A DNA stretch of 30,806 nt from Daphnia carinata (GCF_022539665.2 NW_026712557.1:1-30806); one strand, 5' to 3'. Positions 1 to 10,149 are shown, counted from the first letter of the stretch. A program made the numbers and translations. The notes: generated by a model from the sequence alone, not told the origin.

Positions 1-1319
1 CCAAGCAGAAAAACCAGATGGAACTACGCCTGGGCCTAAAGCTGGATTTCGAGACACTGACTTGAAATTTTACAAAGATGAACCGAAGCTGACAAATAGA
101 ACTCTGACTGCGGCGAAATTGTCATTAAACGAGGCAGCAGAGACGCGTCGTCAGGTCGAGATCAAAACCATCCGTTTCTTGATACTTCCGGAAAAGAGCT
201 GTTAAGAATGCTCGGCCCCCTCCTGAACGCCATTGATAAGCGAACCAACGATCAACGACACCTACCGAGGCGTCAAGAAGTCAAACTATCACAATTATTC
301 GAGCGAATAGAAAAAGAAATTGGTCAAGCCGGGATTCTTGACAGAAGACAAACCCATCAAGACCAAGTCCGTGCAGGTAAAAATGAACGGGCATGAAGTG
401 GATATGGTGATTGACAAAGGCTGTAAACATTCAGTCATCAGTTTATACCAATGGCAAAAATTAGACGAGCCAGCCTTAAGGCCTTTAACGAAGAGCACTT
501 TGGTCATGGCGAAGCGTACAGGGAAGTTCAAAAGAGCACGTAAAATTGGATGAAGCTCGTTGGATTTTTCTACCTTTGTTGAATTAGAGCGAATCATTTT
601 ACAACCCCAATTCGTGTCTGCAGGATATAGAGCATACTATTAGGTCGTAGACACTTACAACCTCCGTTTATCAAGAAAATGCGCATTTTGATCAAAATTA
701 CGCACAACGGGAAATGAAACGCCTCCCCACACGCCGACAAACAAATCAGATGCCGGACCTAAAACAGTGCTAGACTTGACCGGTTCTATGATCAATTACT
801 TGAAGTTGTTGAAATCAGCAAACAAAATATTCAACGTCTTTGAAGACCGCAAACAGTACATGTCACAGACCATAATGGACATAATGGTAGCGTTCGAGAC
901 AAAAAGGGCCGACTTCCAAGAACGAATTTGAACCGCTGGTCATTGAGCTCAGGGCAAACGGTATCGACAACCTCAGGAAGACTTTTTCTAAGCTTACAAA
1001 TATTTATGAAAATGACCGAAGGAGGTCCTGCGAAGTTATACGTGATGCAGAAGACGAGCTTAAAAATAAAAAAACAAACTTGTGCGTCATCGGAAGTAGA
1101 GCGCGGAACTAACGAACTTGTCCAGCGAAGAAAAAGCCCTGCAAGTGATTGTCGAAAACGAAAATATGGATTTGAGAAGAAGATGGCAGAAGTGGCTTTC
1201 GCTAAGAAATGTTTCCCGAAGCCAAAGGCAGAAAACAAGGGGAAAAATTCAAAGGACTCAAAACGATGTTTGGACATCGTTCTTCTAGCAACGAAATGAA
1301 AGCAGAGGAGAAGGTCTAA
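1..1319 (+). pseudogene. Retropepsin-like gene, decayed 5'-truncated copy
   Basis: This corresponds to 17070-18433 and enters the window already inside the gene. The aspartic-protease-like stretch is readable at about 320-545 and shows IDKG where DTG is expected, followed by a hydrophobic I-S segment. The frame then breaks repeatedly: small indels at about 140-240, 530-640 and 785-860 shift it, and only short pieces stay open. The 3' part (about 1000-1319) is again readable in pieces as a Lys/Glu-rich, coiled-coil-like tail ending at a TAA that matches the stop of the better copy. At about 990 this copy has a TTT where copy B has TT, so here copy A keeps the frame that B lost. No function is expected. 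Confidence 0.7.
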
Positions 1320-2001
1320 CAATGAATATGTTTTGAAGCTTAGATAATTCTGTGTGCTGGTTTTGTTTAAATTCGTAACGTTTGAGAGGGCAAAATTGAT
1401 CTGATTCGATGTGGTGGCTGCAAATTGATGACATTATGATCTACTGGACGGAAGTGAATGGCGGCAACCACGACAATGAACATCTTTGACGCTTAGGAAA
1501 CCTGTTTGCTGACAAAGCAGTTTCTAATCCCTTTGTGGTCATTGTCATTGGTATCGATTTTCATTTCTGTTTGATTGTAACTTTGGCGACTGGTGTGCAT
1601 TGGCTACAGGGACACCGCTTTGATATGACGTTAATAGGTGAAGAAGACGACAATGGCATAATTGGTTAAGAAATAACTATGCTGTTAAAGCGGAAAAGTT
1701 TTATCGTTATGGCCATTGTCACCTCTCTCCCACCCCCAATTTCATTCGGTTATCATGATGCCACCAAGTTTCAGCCAATGTATTTGGTTTCAGAAGGTTC
1801 TATTAGACTGAAGGAAGAATTGATGACAATGATCATTTTTGATACTTTGAATACCTGTCTGCTGTTTTACAGTACTTTGGTACTGTGTAAGCGAGCAGGT
1901 TTTGTATTCAAAATGATCATTCTGTTCAACCCTTACGTTTCATTCATGTCATGATGCCTGTCTATTTGTAGTTATTCGAAAATAGCGGACCATCGTTGCA
2001 G
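1320..2001. other. 3' flank of the retropepsin-like gene, no gene seen
   Basis: This matches 18434-19139 with many small differences. It contains one copy (about 1605-1930) of a roughly 325-bp module that occurs twice in copy B (18735-19058 and 19292-19617). A 91-codon open stretch at 1679-1954 is not supported as a gene, because its frame changes between copies. Confidence 0.5.
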
Positions 2002-3830
2002 TAAGAAGAAGCAATACATTCCCCATGGTGTCGGGCTTATTTATTTTGTCGGGCTTATTTTCAAGCCCTAACTTCTTTAACATCGGGAGCCGTTGAGTGA
2101 AATAGAACTGGATACCTTACCAGTAGATGGCTATACTGTTTGATGGATCGTCTGACAGTATAAATTCATTGTTTACCACATTGCAATAATCAATTCCTGT
2201 CACGTCTGACGCAACTGGGGTGATTACCACACACAACAATAAAACAATACTGACAACGGTCAGGTTAATATCTTAATCTAATATTCTGGTATTACACAGT
2301 TATCTTTGTTAGGATCCGCCAGCCAGTCACGTCGGCTGCACGGATATGAAAAGAACGCTACTTGGGAAAGTTAAGAAGGAGACAAGGTGTGGAGTACTTA
2401 CGCGGACGTCATGGCGCTGGAGAGAGCTGAAGGTACGGCGACGTCGGAAGGGGGTGGTGGTGGACTTGGGCAGAACGGGAAGTGGCGTCTCAGTTGAGGA
2501 TGTTTGCAGGGCGATCAGAAGAACACGACAGTTGTAGGTGTTGAACTCAGTTTATTTCGAAGTACGTAAGAGGGTACACAAAACTCAAGCGTGGATTTAA
2601 ATGTTACACAAATAGAGTGCTACGGCACGACTAACTGGACAGCAGGTTGCAAGAATACTAAAAAAAAGGCACAGCTCAGGCGTTGGTTTTATACCGCGCT
2701 TTGGCTTGATGACGCCAACTTGGCGTGGAACGCTAAGTTTGCGTGGGGTCATCGCAACAGAGCCAGAATGTTACGCGAAACGTGAGGTCGACTGATTTAT
2801 GTCCTGTCGTTGACCCCACGTCATGCGAAGAAAGGGTAATAAAAAACGAAACAAGAGGCGAAAGAGTCAAGTGGGGGAGAAGGGGGGGGGGCAAACGCAA
2901 CATGAGAAATAGAACACATAATCTAACTAACTTATTTAACTTTAAAGTTTTATCGGGAGTCCTTACAACATGTAAGCTTGCAGCATTTTTGTTATGCTGG
3001 CATGTAATCTAAATTTTGTAATTTTAGGTGATGGCATTCGCGTTACGTTTAAGTCAAGATCTACTCTACAATGGGATAAATTTTTCGTAGAATAAGTATC
3101 TCCGAGAGCTATGTGTTGCAGTATCATGCTGATGGTAAAAGGTGTATTCAATTTTTAATAACTTTTGAATTTTCTTCTCTGTATGTGCAGTGACGTGACA
3201 GTACTGGTTGGTGGTGTTATCTAGGGATAAACCTTTCCATTTTCCCATCCAATCTGTAAGACAGCTCTGATTGTTTGCATAACTACAGCAATATTCCCTG
3301 CATAACAAAGGGAATGTTCTCATTTTCTTTAGTGAACTGTTCCCTGTTCAGTTCTTATTGCCATTTTTGGCAATCGAAGAGGCCCAAGAAGAATATTGAT
3401 TTTCTACCAGACTGCCATTCTGCCAAAGATGTCTTCGTAAGCGATTCGGTATTTGATTGATGGTTTAGAGATCATGGGTTTATTAAATAAAACATCTTTA
3501 ATTACAGAAAGGAAGGTTCCAAATGATAAGCCCATCAGTATCGTGAAAACGATATGGATATTTTGGTCCAACCCTCACACATGGTGTGTTCCAAGTTAAG
3601 TGCGTAGGTGAATTCTCATGGAAAATGTGATCCAAGCCTCCCATGTAACGGTATTTGTTTCATTTAAAGCGAAGCACAAAAATTGGTTCACATCTATTCT
3701 GTGGTCACATTTTACCTTGATCTTAATTTCTCTTTCATTCCAGTCTCCTTGATGACATTTTGCAGCTAACCGTAAAAGATGTCCAGCCATTATATTTCCC
3801 TGTTTAAGAATAGAAGACGAAAAGAGATGC
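2002..3830. other. Unassigned DNA, possible minus-strand gene remnants at 3150-3790
   Basis: No known family is recognised. At 2030-2075 there is a short direct repeat (TGTCGGGCTTATTT twice). A G-run at about 2880-2890 differs in length between copies. On the minus strand, 3790-3596 encodes 64 open codons beginning MAGHLLRLAAKCHQGDWNER, followed by a plausible splice donor (AAG|GTAAAA at about 3720). Another minus-strand stretch near 3420-3240 reads as protein-like sequence interrupted by stops. These could be remnants of one more host gene in the same orientation as the others, but I cannot name it. Confidence 0.3.
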
Positions 3831-4203
3831 TAAATTTTCAAAGAACGCTACTCAGACGACACGGCTAATTGCTGATTCATCCCGAACAGTAAAGAGTTTT
3901 ATTCTCTTAAATTCAAGTGCATATCTGGGCTCCCTTCTTTCTGTGGCCCCGTTTCCCCTAAATTTCTAATAAGCCCGTAGGGGGGTCATGCCCCTACTGT
4001 GATCAGCAGTTAAAGGTTGTGAGTGCGCTGTCCGGAAAGGGGACGTGGGGGTCCCCCTGGCTCGATGATATCTTTTTGAGGGTCTTGGGGCTACCCACAT
4101 ATCCGAATAACGGTTAATCGCTCACGTGAAAACTTGTCCTTATCATCACTCTTCATCCTTTTCCGGCTTCTCTTAGCCACGCACCGGGTAATCTCCCCGG
4201 TGA
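3831..4203. other. Hairpin-rich non-coding stretch
   Basis: No gene is seen. The stretch contains short GC-rich inverted repeats: GTAGGGG/CCCCTAC near 3977-3997, GGGGG/CCCCC near 4047-4058, and ACCGGG/CCCGGT at 4183-4201. The last sits directly beside the 27-bp hairpin that starts at 4204. Copy B keeps them (a G-run next to the first is one base shorter). Confidence 0.5.
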
Positions 4204-4264
4204 GTCAACTAAGGTAGGGGGAGACTCTACTCATGTGGTAGAGTTTTCTCCTACCTTAGTTGAC
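4204..4264 (+). repeat. 27-bp stem-loop, 7-nt loop
   Basis: Arm 4204-4230 pairs with 4238-4264 around the loop TCATGTG. As DNA, 24 of 27 positions are complementary. All three exceptions are G opposite T, so a plus-strand transcript would pair along the full 27 bp using G-U wobbles, whereas a minus-strand transcript would have A-C mismatches. The size resembles a microRNA precursor or the end of a foldback/MITE-like element. The hairpin is unchanged in copy B. Expression cannot be judged from sequence. Confidence 0.75.
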
Positions 4265-4410
4265 ACAAAAAAATTTTACATCAATAAAAATTGTTTTTTT
4301 TTAATTCAAAAATCTTTTTACTTATTTTGTCTTTCTTGTACCTTATTTTATACGTCTACATGTAATCCGCATGAGGTATTTCTTCATTTATCTTTTGCTG
4401 ATATGCATCA

Positions 4411-4477
4411 TTCTGGGATTCGAACCTCAGACATTTCATATCTCAGTCGAACGCTCTACCATTGAGCCACTGTTAAC
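4411..4477 (-). other. tRNA-like sequence (pseudo-tRNA or SINE head)
   Basis: On the minus strand there is a good A box (TGGCTCAATGGTAGAGC, with a perfect GCTC/GAGC D stem) and a consensus B box (GGTTCGAATCC) at tRNA-like spacing. An anticodon-like hairpin with loop CTGAGAT would give anticodon GAG. The acceptor ends do not pair and no CCA is present, so this is not a convincing functional tRNA. It could still be a Pol III promoter or a tRNA-derived repeat. Confidence 0.55.
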
Positions 4478-4565
4478 CATACAGACAATAATTCCCATTT
4501 GAAAGCGTATCGACTTATCCACTACAAACAAAGGTATTAAGGAAGAAATTACATATTTGTATACG

Positions 4566-4634
4566 TTGTAGATGGCTCAATGGTAAAGTATTAAACTGAT
4601 ACGCTGGAGGTCTAGGGTTCGATCCCCAATCCAG
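4566..4634 (+). other. tRNA-like sequence, head-to-head with the previous one
   Basis: An A-box-like stretch (TGGCTCAATGGTAAAG) is followed by a hairpin GTAT-TAAACTG-ATAC and a B box (GGTTCGATCC) before CCCAATCCAG. The D stem and acceptor stem are degenerate. It shares the TGGCTCAATGGTA core with the minus-strand sequence about 90 bp to the left and points the other way. It is probably a tRNA pseudogene or SINE relic. Confidence 0.5.
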
Positions 4635-4786
4635 TTCATGAAAATACTCTCATAAATAAAAACAAACTTTATTTAAAAATCTAACACATTTTTTATTGTC
4701 CCTCCATCCTCCCACAAATCCTCCACTTACATTCACATCTTACAACACAACACAATACAAGACATACATAAATAACTAACTAACAG

Positions 4787-5096
4787 GTTGGCTGCCACGC
4801 CACTAAATTTACATTAATTACGTCGCTATCGGAAGGATAGCGACCAAGGGGGACTTGCCCGCTGACAAGTCCGGGCTGACATGATGATGGAGACCGTTGT
4901 GGGAACGCACACCCCAGGTCTCCACCACACATCGGACAAAGGGAGTCCCTCTGGTGCGTTGCCTAATTGCCTTTCGGCGAATCTTGGGCAGTGGCAACTA
5001 CTCCACCTCATGACAGATAGGCCATGAGGCAGAACAGCGCGGCCCGTCCCTATATAGCTAAAAAAAAAAGGGGAGCAAACGGGCGTGGCAGCCAAC
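4787..5096. repeat. 310-bp foldback element with serial hairpins
   Basis: A perfect 15-bp inverted repeat closes the element: GTTGGCTGCCACGCC at 4787-4801 and its complement at 5082-5096. Inside are successive stem-loops: 4823-4830/4836-4843, 4851-4857/4866-4872, 4889-4895/4917-4923 (with inner pairing GTGGG/CACCC), 4953-4963/4993-5007 (GGTG plus GTTGCC against GGCAAC plus CACC), and 5006-5012/5023-5029 (CCTCATG/CATGAGG, sharing two bases with the previous outer stem). An A-run and a CTATATAG lie near the right end. The layout is that of a multibranched RNA or a foldback transposon. No target-site duplication is obvious, and I recognise no ncRNA family. Confidence 0.65.
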
Positions 5097-5151
5097 GTGT
5101 AAATTAGTACTACACAATTACACAATAAAAAAATACAACGATACCACAAAG

Positions 5152-5500
5152 ACCAGGCGATGACGTGGCGACCACGAGGCGACGGGCGAGGCGATGATGG
5201 CGCGACGGGCGAAGAGAAGACGTGGCGACCGGGCGAGAAGGTGACGTGGCGACGGGAAAGGCGAAGACGTGGCGACGGGCGAAGGCGAAGACGTGGCGAC
5301 GGGGCGACGGGGAGGCGAAGAACGAGGCGAACGGGGCGACGTGAGGCGACGGGGCGACGGGACGAGGCGACGGGCGACGGGCGACGACGACGGGGCGACG
5401 GGCGAGGCGAGGCGAAGACGGGGCGACGGGCGAGGCGAAGACGGGGCGACGGCCGAAGCCAAGACGGGACGACGGCCGAAGCGAAGACGGGATGACGGGC
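5152..5500. repeat. GC-rich minisatellite, copy A
   Basis: Imperfect tandem units built from GACGGGCGAGGCGAAGACGG-like words, with the G-rich strand on top. Several frames stay open on both strands (Arg/Gly-rich on plus, Pro/Ser/Arg-rich on minus) only because the repeat contains no stop codons. Copy B is about 50 bp shorter and has a different unit order, which is typical of unstable minisatellites. G-runs of 3-4 could allow G-quadruplexes. Confidence 0.9.
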
Positions 5501-6047
5501 AAGGTAATGACGGGCGTGGCGAACACGAAGAAGGCTTTGTTCTTAATCGTAAAAGTAAAGAAAAAGAACCAGTTAGTGGGAAATATAAGATTGTTGTTGT
5601 AACCAAACGTTGAAAGCAATTCGACTTACTTCTGCTGTCCGAAGACTGAAAAGACTGTAGGGCCAGCAAATAGGCAGCAGACAGCTAAGAGTTGGCAGTT
5701 CTATGGTTGAATGTTCAATTTAAATAAAAAGGCAAACTATATGAGGCAGAAGAAAAATTTAAAATACCAGTAGAAATTGTGTTGAGGTACATGTCTATGT
5801 CTGTTGGTAGGCTAGGTCGAGATTACAACTGCCGAAATGACTGTTGTTACAGCTGATACTGCAACGAAGATGAATATGGTGCACTACTCAGATCACGATT
5901 AACAGTAGACCATGAGTGGTTAAAGAGTAGAAGAATGATATTATGGTATTCCTACCCATAGGATTTGCATCTTTGGTGACATTCCTCAACAGGACGTATT
6001 CTTTACAAACGAAGTTTCATGAGCTAAACCTTAGAAGCAAAATCCGT
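5501..6047. other. Unassigned DNA left of the LINE insertion
   Basis: No gene, repeat or RNA is recognised. This is the pre-insertion host sequence on the left side of the LINE; it continues at 8390 once the element and one target-site copy are removed. Confidence 0.5.
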
Positions 6048-6059
6048 CAATGAGATTCT
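6048..6059. repeat. LINE target-site duplication, left (copy A)
   Basis: CAATGAGATTCT, identical to 8378-8389. It is directly followed by the T-run that is the poly(A) tail of the minus-strand element. Confidence 0.85.
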
Positions 6060-8377
6060 TTTTTTTTTTTTTCTTTCTTTCTTAAGGTGCCTCCCGTGTG
6101 GCGTTGCCATATCGAGAGCGGGTCGTCCTAGGAGACCGAAATTGGCACCGGGAAATTGCTCGGAAAAGTGGGATGATTTTGAATTAGATTAGCAGCGTTT
6201 GTGGAGTCCTGATTTCCAGAAGAAATTTAAAACCAAGTCCCTGATCTTGAATTTGGCGAGGTTGTCACAAACTTGCGGTGGATGTAGGAGATTGGATAGG
6301 TTCAACTGAAGTTTTAACTCCGAGAGGAAGCTTTTTAGTTCCTCTCTTTCGGCAGCGAGGTGGGGACACTCAATAATTAGATGTGAGGGAGTCTCTTTCA
6401 CAGGGCAGCCATAGCTGCAGTATGGGGATACAGAGGGATCAAATAACGAAACGCGGGCGTTTAAACGTAGCCGGTTCGACCGGAGTTTGTGAAGAATGCT
6501 GTTTCTGACTCTGTTAGGGTGCACCAACCAGGGTTCTGGGTGAATGGAGTTCCTAGGGTGAGAAGCAAAGAAGTCATGGTGACTCGCAAGGTATAGAGAC
6601 ATCAGCTTGGACCATGCTATGCGAAAAACATTTAGGGCGAGTTTAGGTGAGTCGACGAGATCGATTTTTTCGCAGTTAGGATCCGTTCTTGCGTCGTTTG
6701 CCAGACGATCCACTAATTCATTTTCTGGAATGCCTACATGGCTTGGAATCCAGTAGAGAATAACTTTGGAGCCGGCAGAAGAGCTGGTTAAGGCCCTGTT
6801 CCGAATCTTGACCACCAGTTCGTTTGAAGGGTGTAGAGCATTGATGGCGGAGATGGCTCTGAGTGAGTCCGAGAAGATCCGGATTAGCTGCGCCGGGCCG
6901 TTGTCAGCGTGTTCAATGGCCTTTAGAATAGCCAACAATTCAGCTGTGAAGATGTTCGTATCACTAGAAAGTTTCCAGGCTTTTTTCACTTGAGAATTTG
7001 GGCAGTAGATGGCGCATGCTGTTGAGTTGTTTTCGAAGTCACGGGAGCCATCTGTGAAGACGCTTACCGTACTAGAACTGGCGTTGTTTTGCGTAAACAG
7101 TGCTCGAAAGAGTAGTCTGGTGAACGTTGGATTTTCAAGAGCATTGTTTTTCGAGATTGGGAGTATAAATGTAGGTATTTTCGGCATCAACCATGGAGGA
7201 TTTAGCAGATTTTCGGGAAAACTAACGGAGGTAAACAGGGAAACTTTTAAAGCTAACAGTTGGAACTTGCACAACACAACACTTGGGGTACTTCTGGTGT
7301 TCCATAAGGTGAGGCTAGAGTAAGTACTTTTCGCACTATCATAAAAAGGGTTCTTTGGTTTACTTTGCAGCTTTATGAGGTAAAGGCAGGCTAACCATTC
7401 ACATCTGCAATGAATGGGGGTTATGCCTGTGTCCAGCCACAGATGTGCACGAGGAGTGGAGTTTGGAGCCAGAAGGATTGCACGAAGAATTGAGTTTTGG
7501 ATTGTATCCAGCTTCCTGGTAAGGGGAGATCTGCCCTGAAGGATACTTAGGTAAGAATAGTCTACAATGCTTCTTACTAATGCTGTGTACAGATTGACCA
7601 GGAGTTTGGGTTTCAGGTTCAGATTCTTCCTAACCAGGATTTTGAAGAAGTTTGCTCTTCGAGAAACCTTTGTAACTAAATCTTGCAGATGTTGGTTCCA
7701 GTTGAGCTTACGGTCAAAGGTGATACCCAGGAATTTGCCATGACTGACGGCAGGGATACTCTCACTGTTAAAGGTCAGATGGAGAGGGACGTAGTTCTTA
7801 ATTCTTCTGTTGAACGATATGGAGAAACACTTGGACACAGAGATTTGGAATCTCCAGGTAACACACCATCTTTCAAATTTTCTTATTGCAGTTTCTAGCC
7901 TTTTTCGGGCTTTGCTTCTTAGGGAGTGAGTGCAGCGGGCTGAGATGTCATCCGCGAACATTTTGACGATAACGCCTAAATTGTTTTTTCGGGTTCCTAC
8001 ACAAGGGGAAGTCACGGGTCATGATAGTGAAGAGAATGGGGCCCAGTACTGAGCCTTGGGGAACTCCGACGGAGATGATTTTGGCATGTGACAGTGTACT
8101 GTCTAGTTTGACCCGAACCTTCCGCTGTAGCAGGAAGTTCAGGAGCCATTTGAGGATGTTCCCTGTAACTCGCGCTTGACTTATTTTGAAGAGCAGCCCG
8201 GGTAGCCACACCAGGTCGTAAGCTTTTTTAATGTCTAGAAAGACGCAGTGAGTTTCTTTTTTCTTGTTGAAGCCCGAGGTGACGGCATTCTCCAAATCCC
8301 ATAGGTGGTCGTGTGTGGAACAGCCCTTACGAAATCCTGCTTGGCTTGAGGGGAGTATGTTGTAGTGCTCGAGGTGG
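6060..8377 (-). mobile_element. 5'-truncated non-LTR retrotransposon (I/LOA/Jockey-like), copy A
   Basis: Read on the minus strand the element runs from 8377 to 6060, giving 2318 bp, and ends in a poly(A)-rich tail (T-run and CTTT repeats at 6060-6085 on plus). It is flanked by a 12-bp target-site duplication, CAATGAGATTCT, at 6048-6059 and 8378-8389. The element begins in the middle of the reverse-transcriptase domain, so the ORF1 and endonuclease regions are absent. This is normal for incomplete reverse transcription. The same insertion with the same target duplication is in copy B, so it predates the large duplication. Confidence 0.9.
6189..8377 (-). pseudogene. LINE RT-RNase H, frameshifted copy A
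   Basis: The reading frame matches the intact one of copy B but is broken by one extra T in the T-run at 7984-7989 (six T against five). This separates the RT fingers and motifs A and B (upstream) from the FADD motif C, RNase H and zinc-knuckle part. The downstream part remains open for 608 codons (8015-6189), with FADD, the RNase H residues of FTDG, TAEL, SDSL and PSHVG, and a C-x3-C-x7-H-x4-C motif. One residue beside the RNase H Asp is Arg instead of the Ser seen in copy B. The one-base homopolymer difference could be real or a sequencing error. Confidence 0.85.
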
Positions 8378-8389
8378 CAATGAGATTCT
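8378..8389. repeat. LINE target-site duplication, right (copy A)
   Basis: CAATGAGATTCT, identical to 6048-6059. The protein similarity to reverse transcriptase starts exactly on the left side of this 12-mer and stops on its right. Confidence 0.85.
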
Positions 8390-10140
8390 GATAACAAAAC
8401 ATTAGTCCTATACCTCTCAATGAGCACTCGTATAGTTTTATGAATGCAACGTAGTAGGTTGCTAACAGTTTTTTGGTTTGTCAGCTGACATAGTTGATTA
8501 AAAGACGTGTACCATAAACACCAAGCATTCTGTGGGCTTCACTTCTAAAACACACTCAGGGATGAAAACGTACAGAAGCACCATTAGTTTTTCTTAAGTT
8601 TTCCATTGGAATATGACATATTTAACAGAAACTTTCGAACACAGCTTTCACCGTTCACACTTAGTCAGCAAGTAAATAGTGACACAGCAGCGTCATCTTG
8701 TTTTCCAATTAACAACCGAAAAATTCATCAAAATTGAAAATATTGCTTTTTTGAGACGGGAACTGCATTGATGTGAACTCTTTAAACATACTTTTAGATC
8801 GTGAATCACTCACACACAATCACATTTTTTCACTGACTTTTATTTATTTATCCAAAAACCTAGATATTTCTAGGAAAATACATGATTTGGGTTCACAGTT
8901 CAACAAGGATGCTGATTGCGCTTCACACACATCTAGAAATTTCGCAAGTTGACGTATCTCTGGATTGTTAGCTAGTCAACATCTGCATGATAATACACTT
9001 TTCTTTTTTTTTTGAACAGCTGCAATGGTATTTCGGTCATAAGTTCCACGGAAAAATTTCTCCATTGAGGCAAGAACGCCAATTGTGCGTTATCTTGTGC
9101 CTATTTTCAATTAAATGGATACGCCGTCACTTTTCTGATCGGAAGAGCTCACTTTGGCCTGGAATATTGTTTTGAATGGTGTAATTAGTATACATTGCAT
9201 ACATTAAATTGGATCAATTACTTTTTGGCATACGTTCAATTGTGTGAGGCTGTCAAACCGTCGACAGGCGGTATCTAAAGGAGGAAATCAGCTACGAGCT
9301 TGCGGACTCTAAACAAACGCAAAACTAATAAAAAATTATAAAGATAGCCTGAAACCAAATTGTAAAGAAAATTAATTTTAGTTTCCAGCACTTCATCAAT
9401 CAAACACTTCATCAATCAAACATCGTCAACGTTGGCACAGGTGATTTTTCCATGTTCATTGTTTCAGGTCACCAATTTCTACTATATGATTCAAGAGGAA
9501 ATGAGGTTACACGAACAGAAAATTAACCATACAATTCAACTGATAGATAAAAACACCATGATGCGTGGAAGTGAAATACACCACATCACAACTGTTAAAA
9601 CTGTCAGAACATTCACCACCCATGCAAAACATTTTCTGATTCATTGATCTTCATCACCTAGCCTATACCACGAAAACCAAACACAATTAGTGCATAACGT
9701 TTTGCTGATGAAAGCTAACATATACCTGACAAATTTACTGCAGACCAGCAATTCCTGATGGACTCCCACACAACATTCCAGATAAACAAAACAGTAGTTA
9801 TTCCTAAACAAACATCTTGCAATAGTGGTCAATATAATGCAGTAACTGGTAAACATAAAATCTCACATGAACAACAAATGTGAACGGAACCATTCGAAAA
9901 TGAGGTAAACAATTTCAAAAATGAATTTGCACAAAAAGGATTTTAACTAAAACACTACCAGAGAACGAAGTTTTTCCTTCCACCTTTTCCTAATTTTAAA
10001 ATCAATTAAAGAAACATAATTGTTAAGCAAATCTCACTGTGTACCTTTTTGTTGGTTGAATTTGGGAATGGCTTACTAGTTGGAATAAGTTTTTTTCTTT
10101 TACCCCAGATTTGCTTTCCGGGCAGCGCACTTCCAACTTT
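8390..10140. other. Unassigned DNA right of the LINE
   Basis: No gene is recognised on either strand. Short open stretches at 9432-9647 (plus) and 9641-9856 (minus) are shared by both copies but resemble nothing I know. Given the position just downstream (in minus-strand sense) of the USP fragment, some of it may be its decayed 3' part or UTR. A 16-bp tandem duplication lies at 9390-9421 in this copy only. Confidence 0.4.
9390..9421. repeat. 16-bp tandem duplication private to copy A
   Basis: ACTTCATCAATCAAAC is present twice in a row (9390-9405, 9406-9421) and only once at the matching place in copy B (about 26981-26996). It marks a change after the large duplication, or an assembly difference. 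Confidence 0.9.
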
Positions 10141-10149
10141 TTCTGCTGA

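Larger units (their letters stand above)
1..2001. repeat. Diverged paralog of 17070-19139
   Basis: Position 1 corresponds to 17070. The two segments align throughout, but with many substitutions and small indels and at least one stretch (about 801-855 against 17890-17955) that is hardly alignable. Beyond 2002 the two copies are nearly identical. The last 50 or so bases before 2002 are already identical, so the switch lies between about 1945 and 2002. Either this is an older duplicate of the retropepsin-like gene, or part of the difference is unpolished sequence at a contig end. Confidence 0.9.

Noticed and set aside
1679-1954. 91-codon plus-strand open frame (related to 18810-19022)
   Set aside because: Frame and length change with one-base indels between copies and the second module at 19292. 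No recognisable domain.
4823-5029. Hammerhead or HDV-like ribozyme in the hairpin element
   Set aside because: I looked for the CUGAUGA/GAAA core and for an HDV-type nested pseudoknot start and did not find either.
4826-5149. 107-codon minus-strand frame across the hairpin element
   Set aside because: Composition and sequence are explained by the inverted repeats. No protein-like features are seen, and its start differs in copy B.
5152-5500. CRISPR-like regular repeats
   Set aside because: The units are directly tandem, imperfect and without spacers, and the setting is eukaryotic.
5110-5669. Long Arg/Pro/Ser-rich and Arg/Gly-rich open frames on both strands (also 22688-23254)
   Set aside because: They are translations of the GC-rich minisatellite, differ completely between the two copies after repeat-length changes, and lack any domain.
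6766-7898. Plus-strand open frames opposite the LINE (also 24359-25771)
   Set aside because: They are antisense shadows of the RT-RNase H frame, which has all the recognisable motifs.
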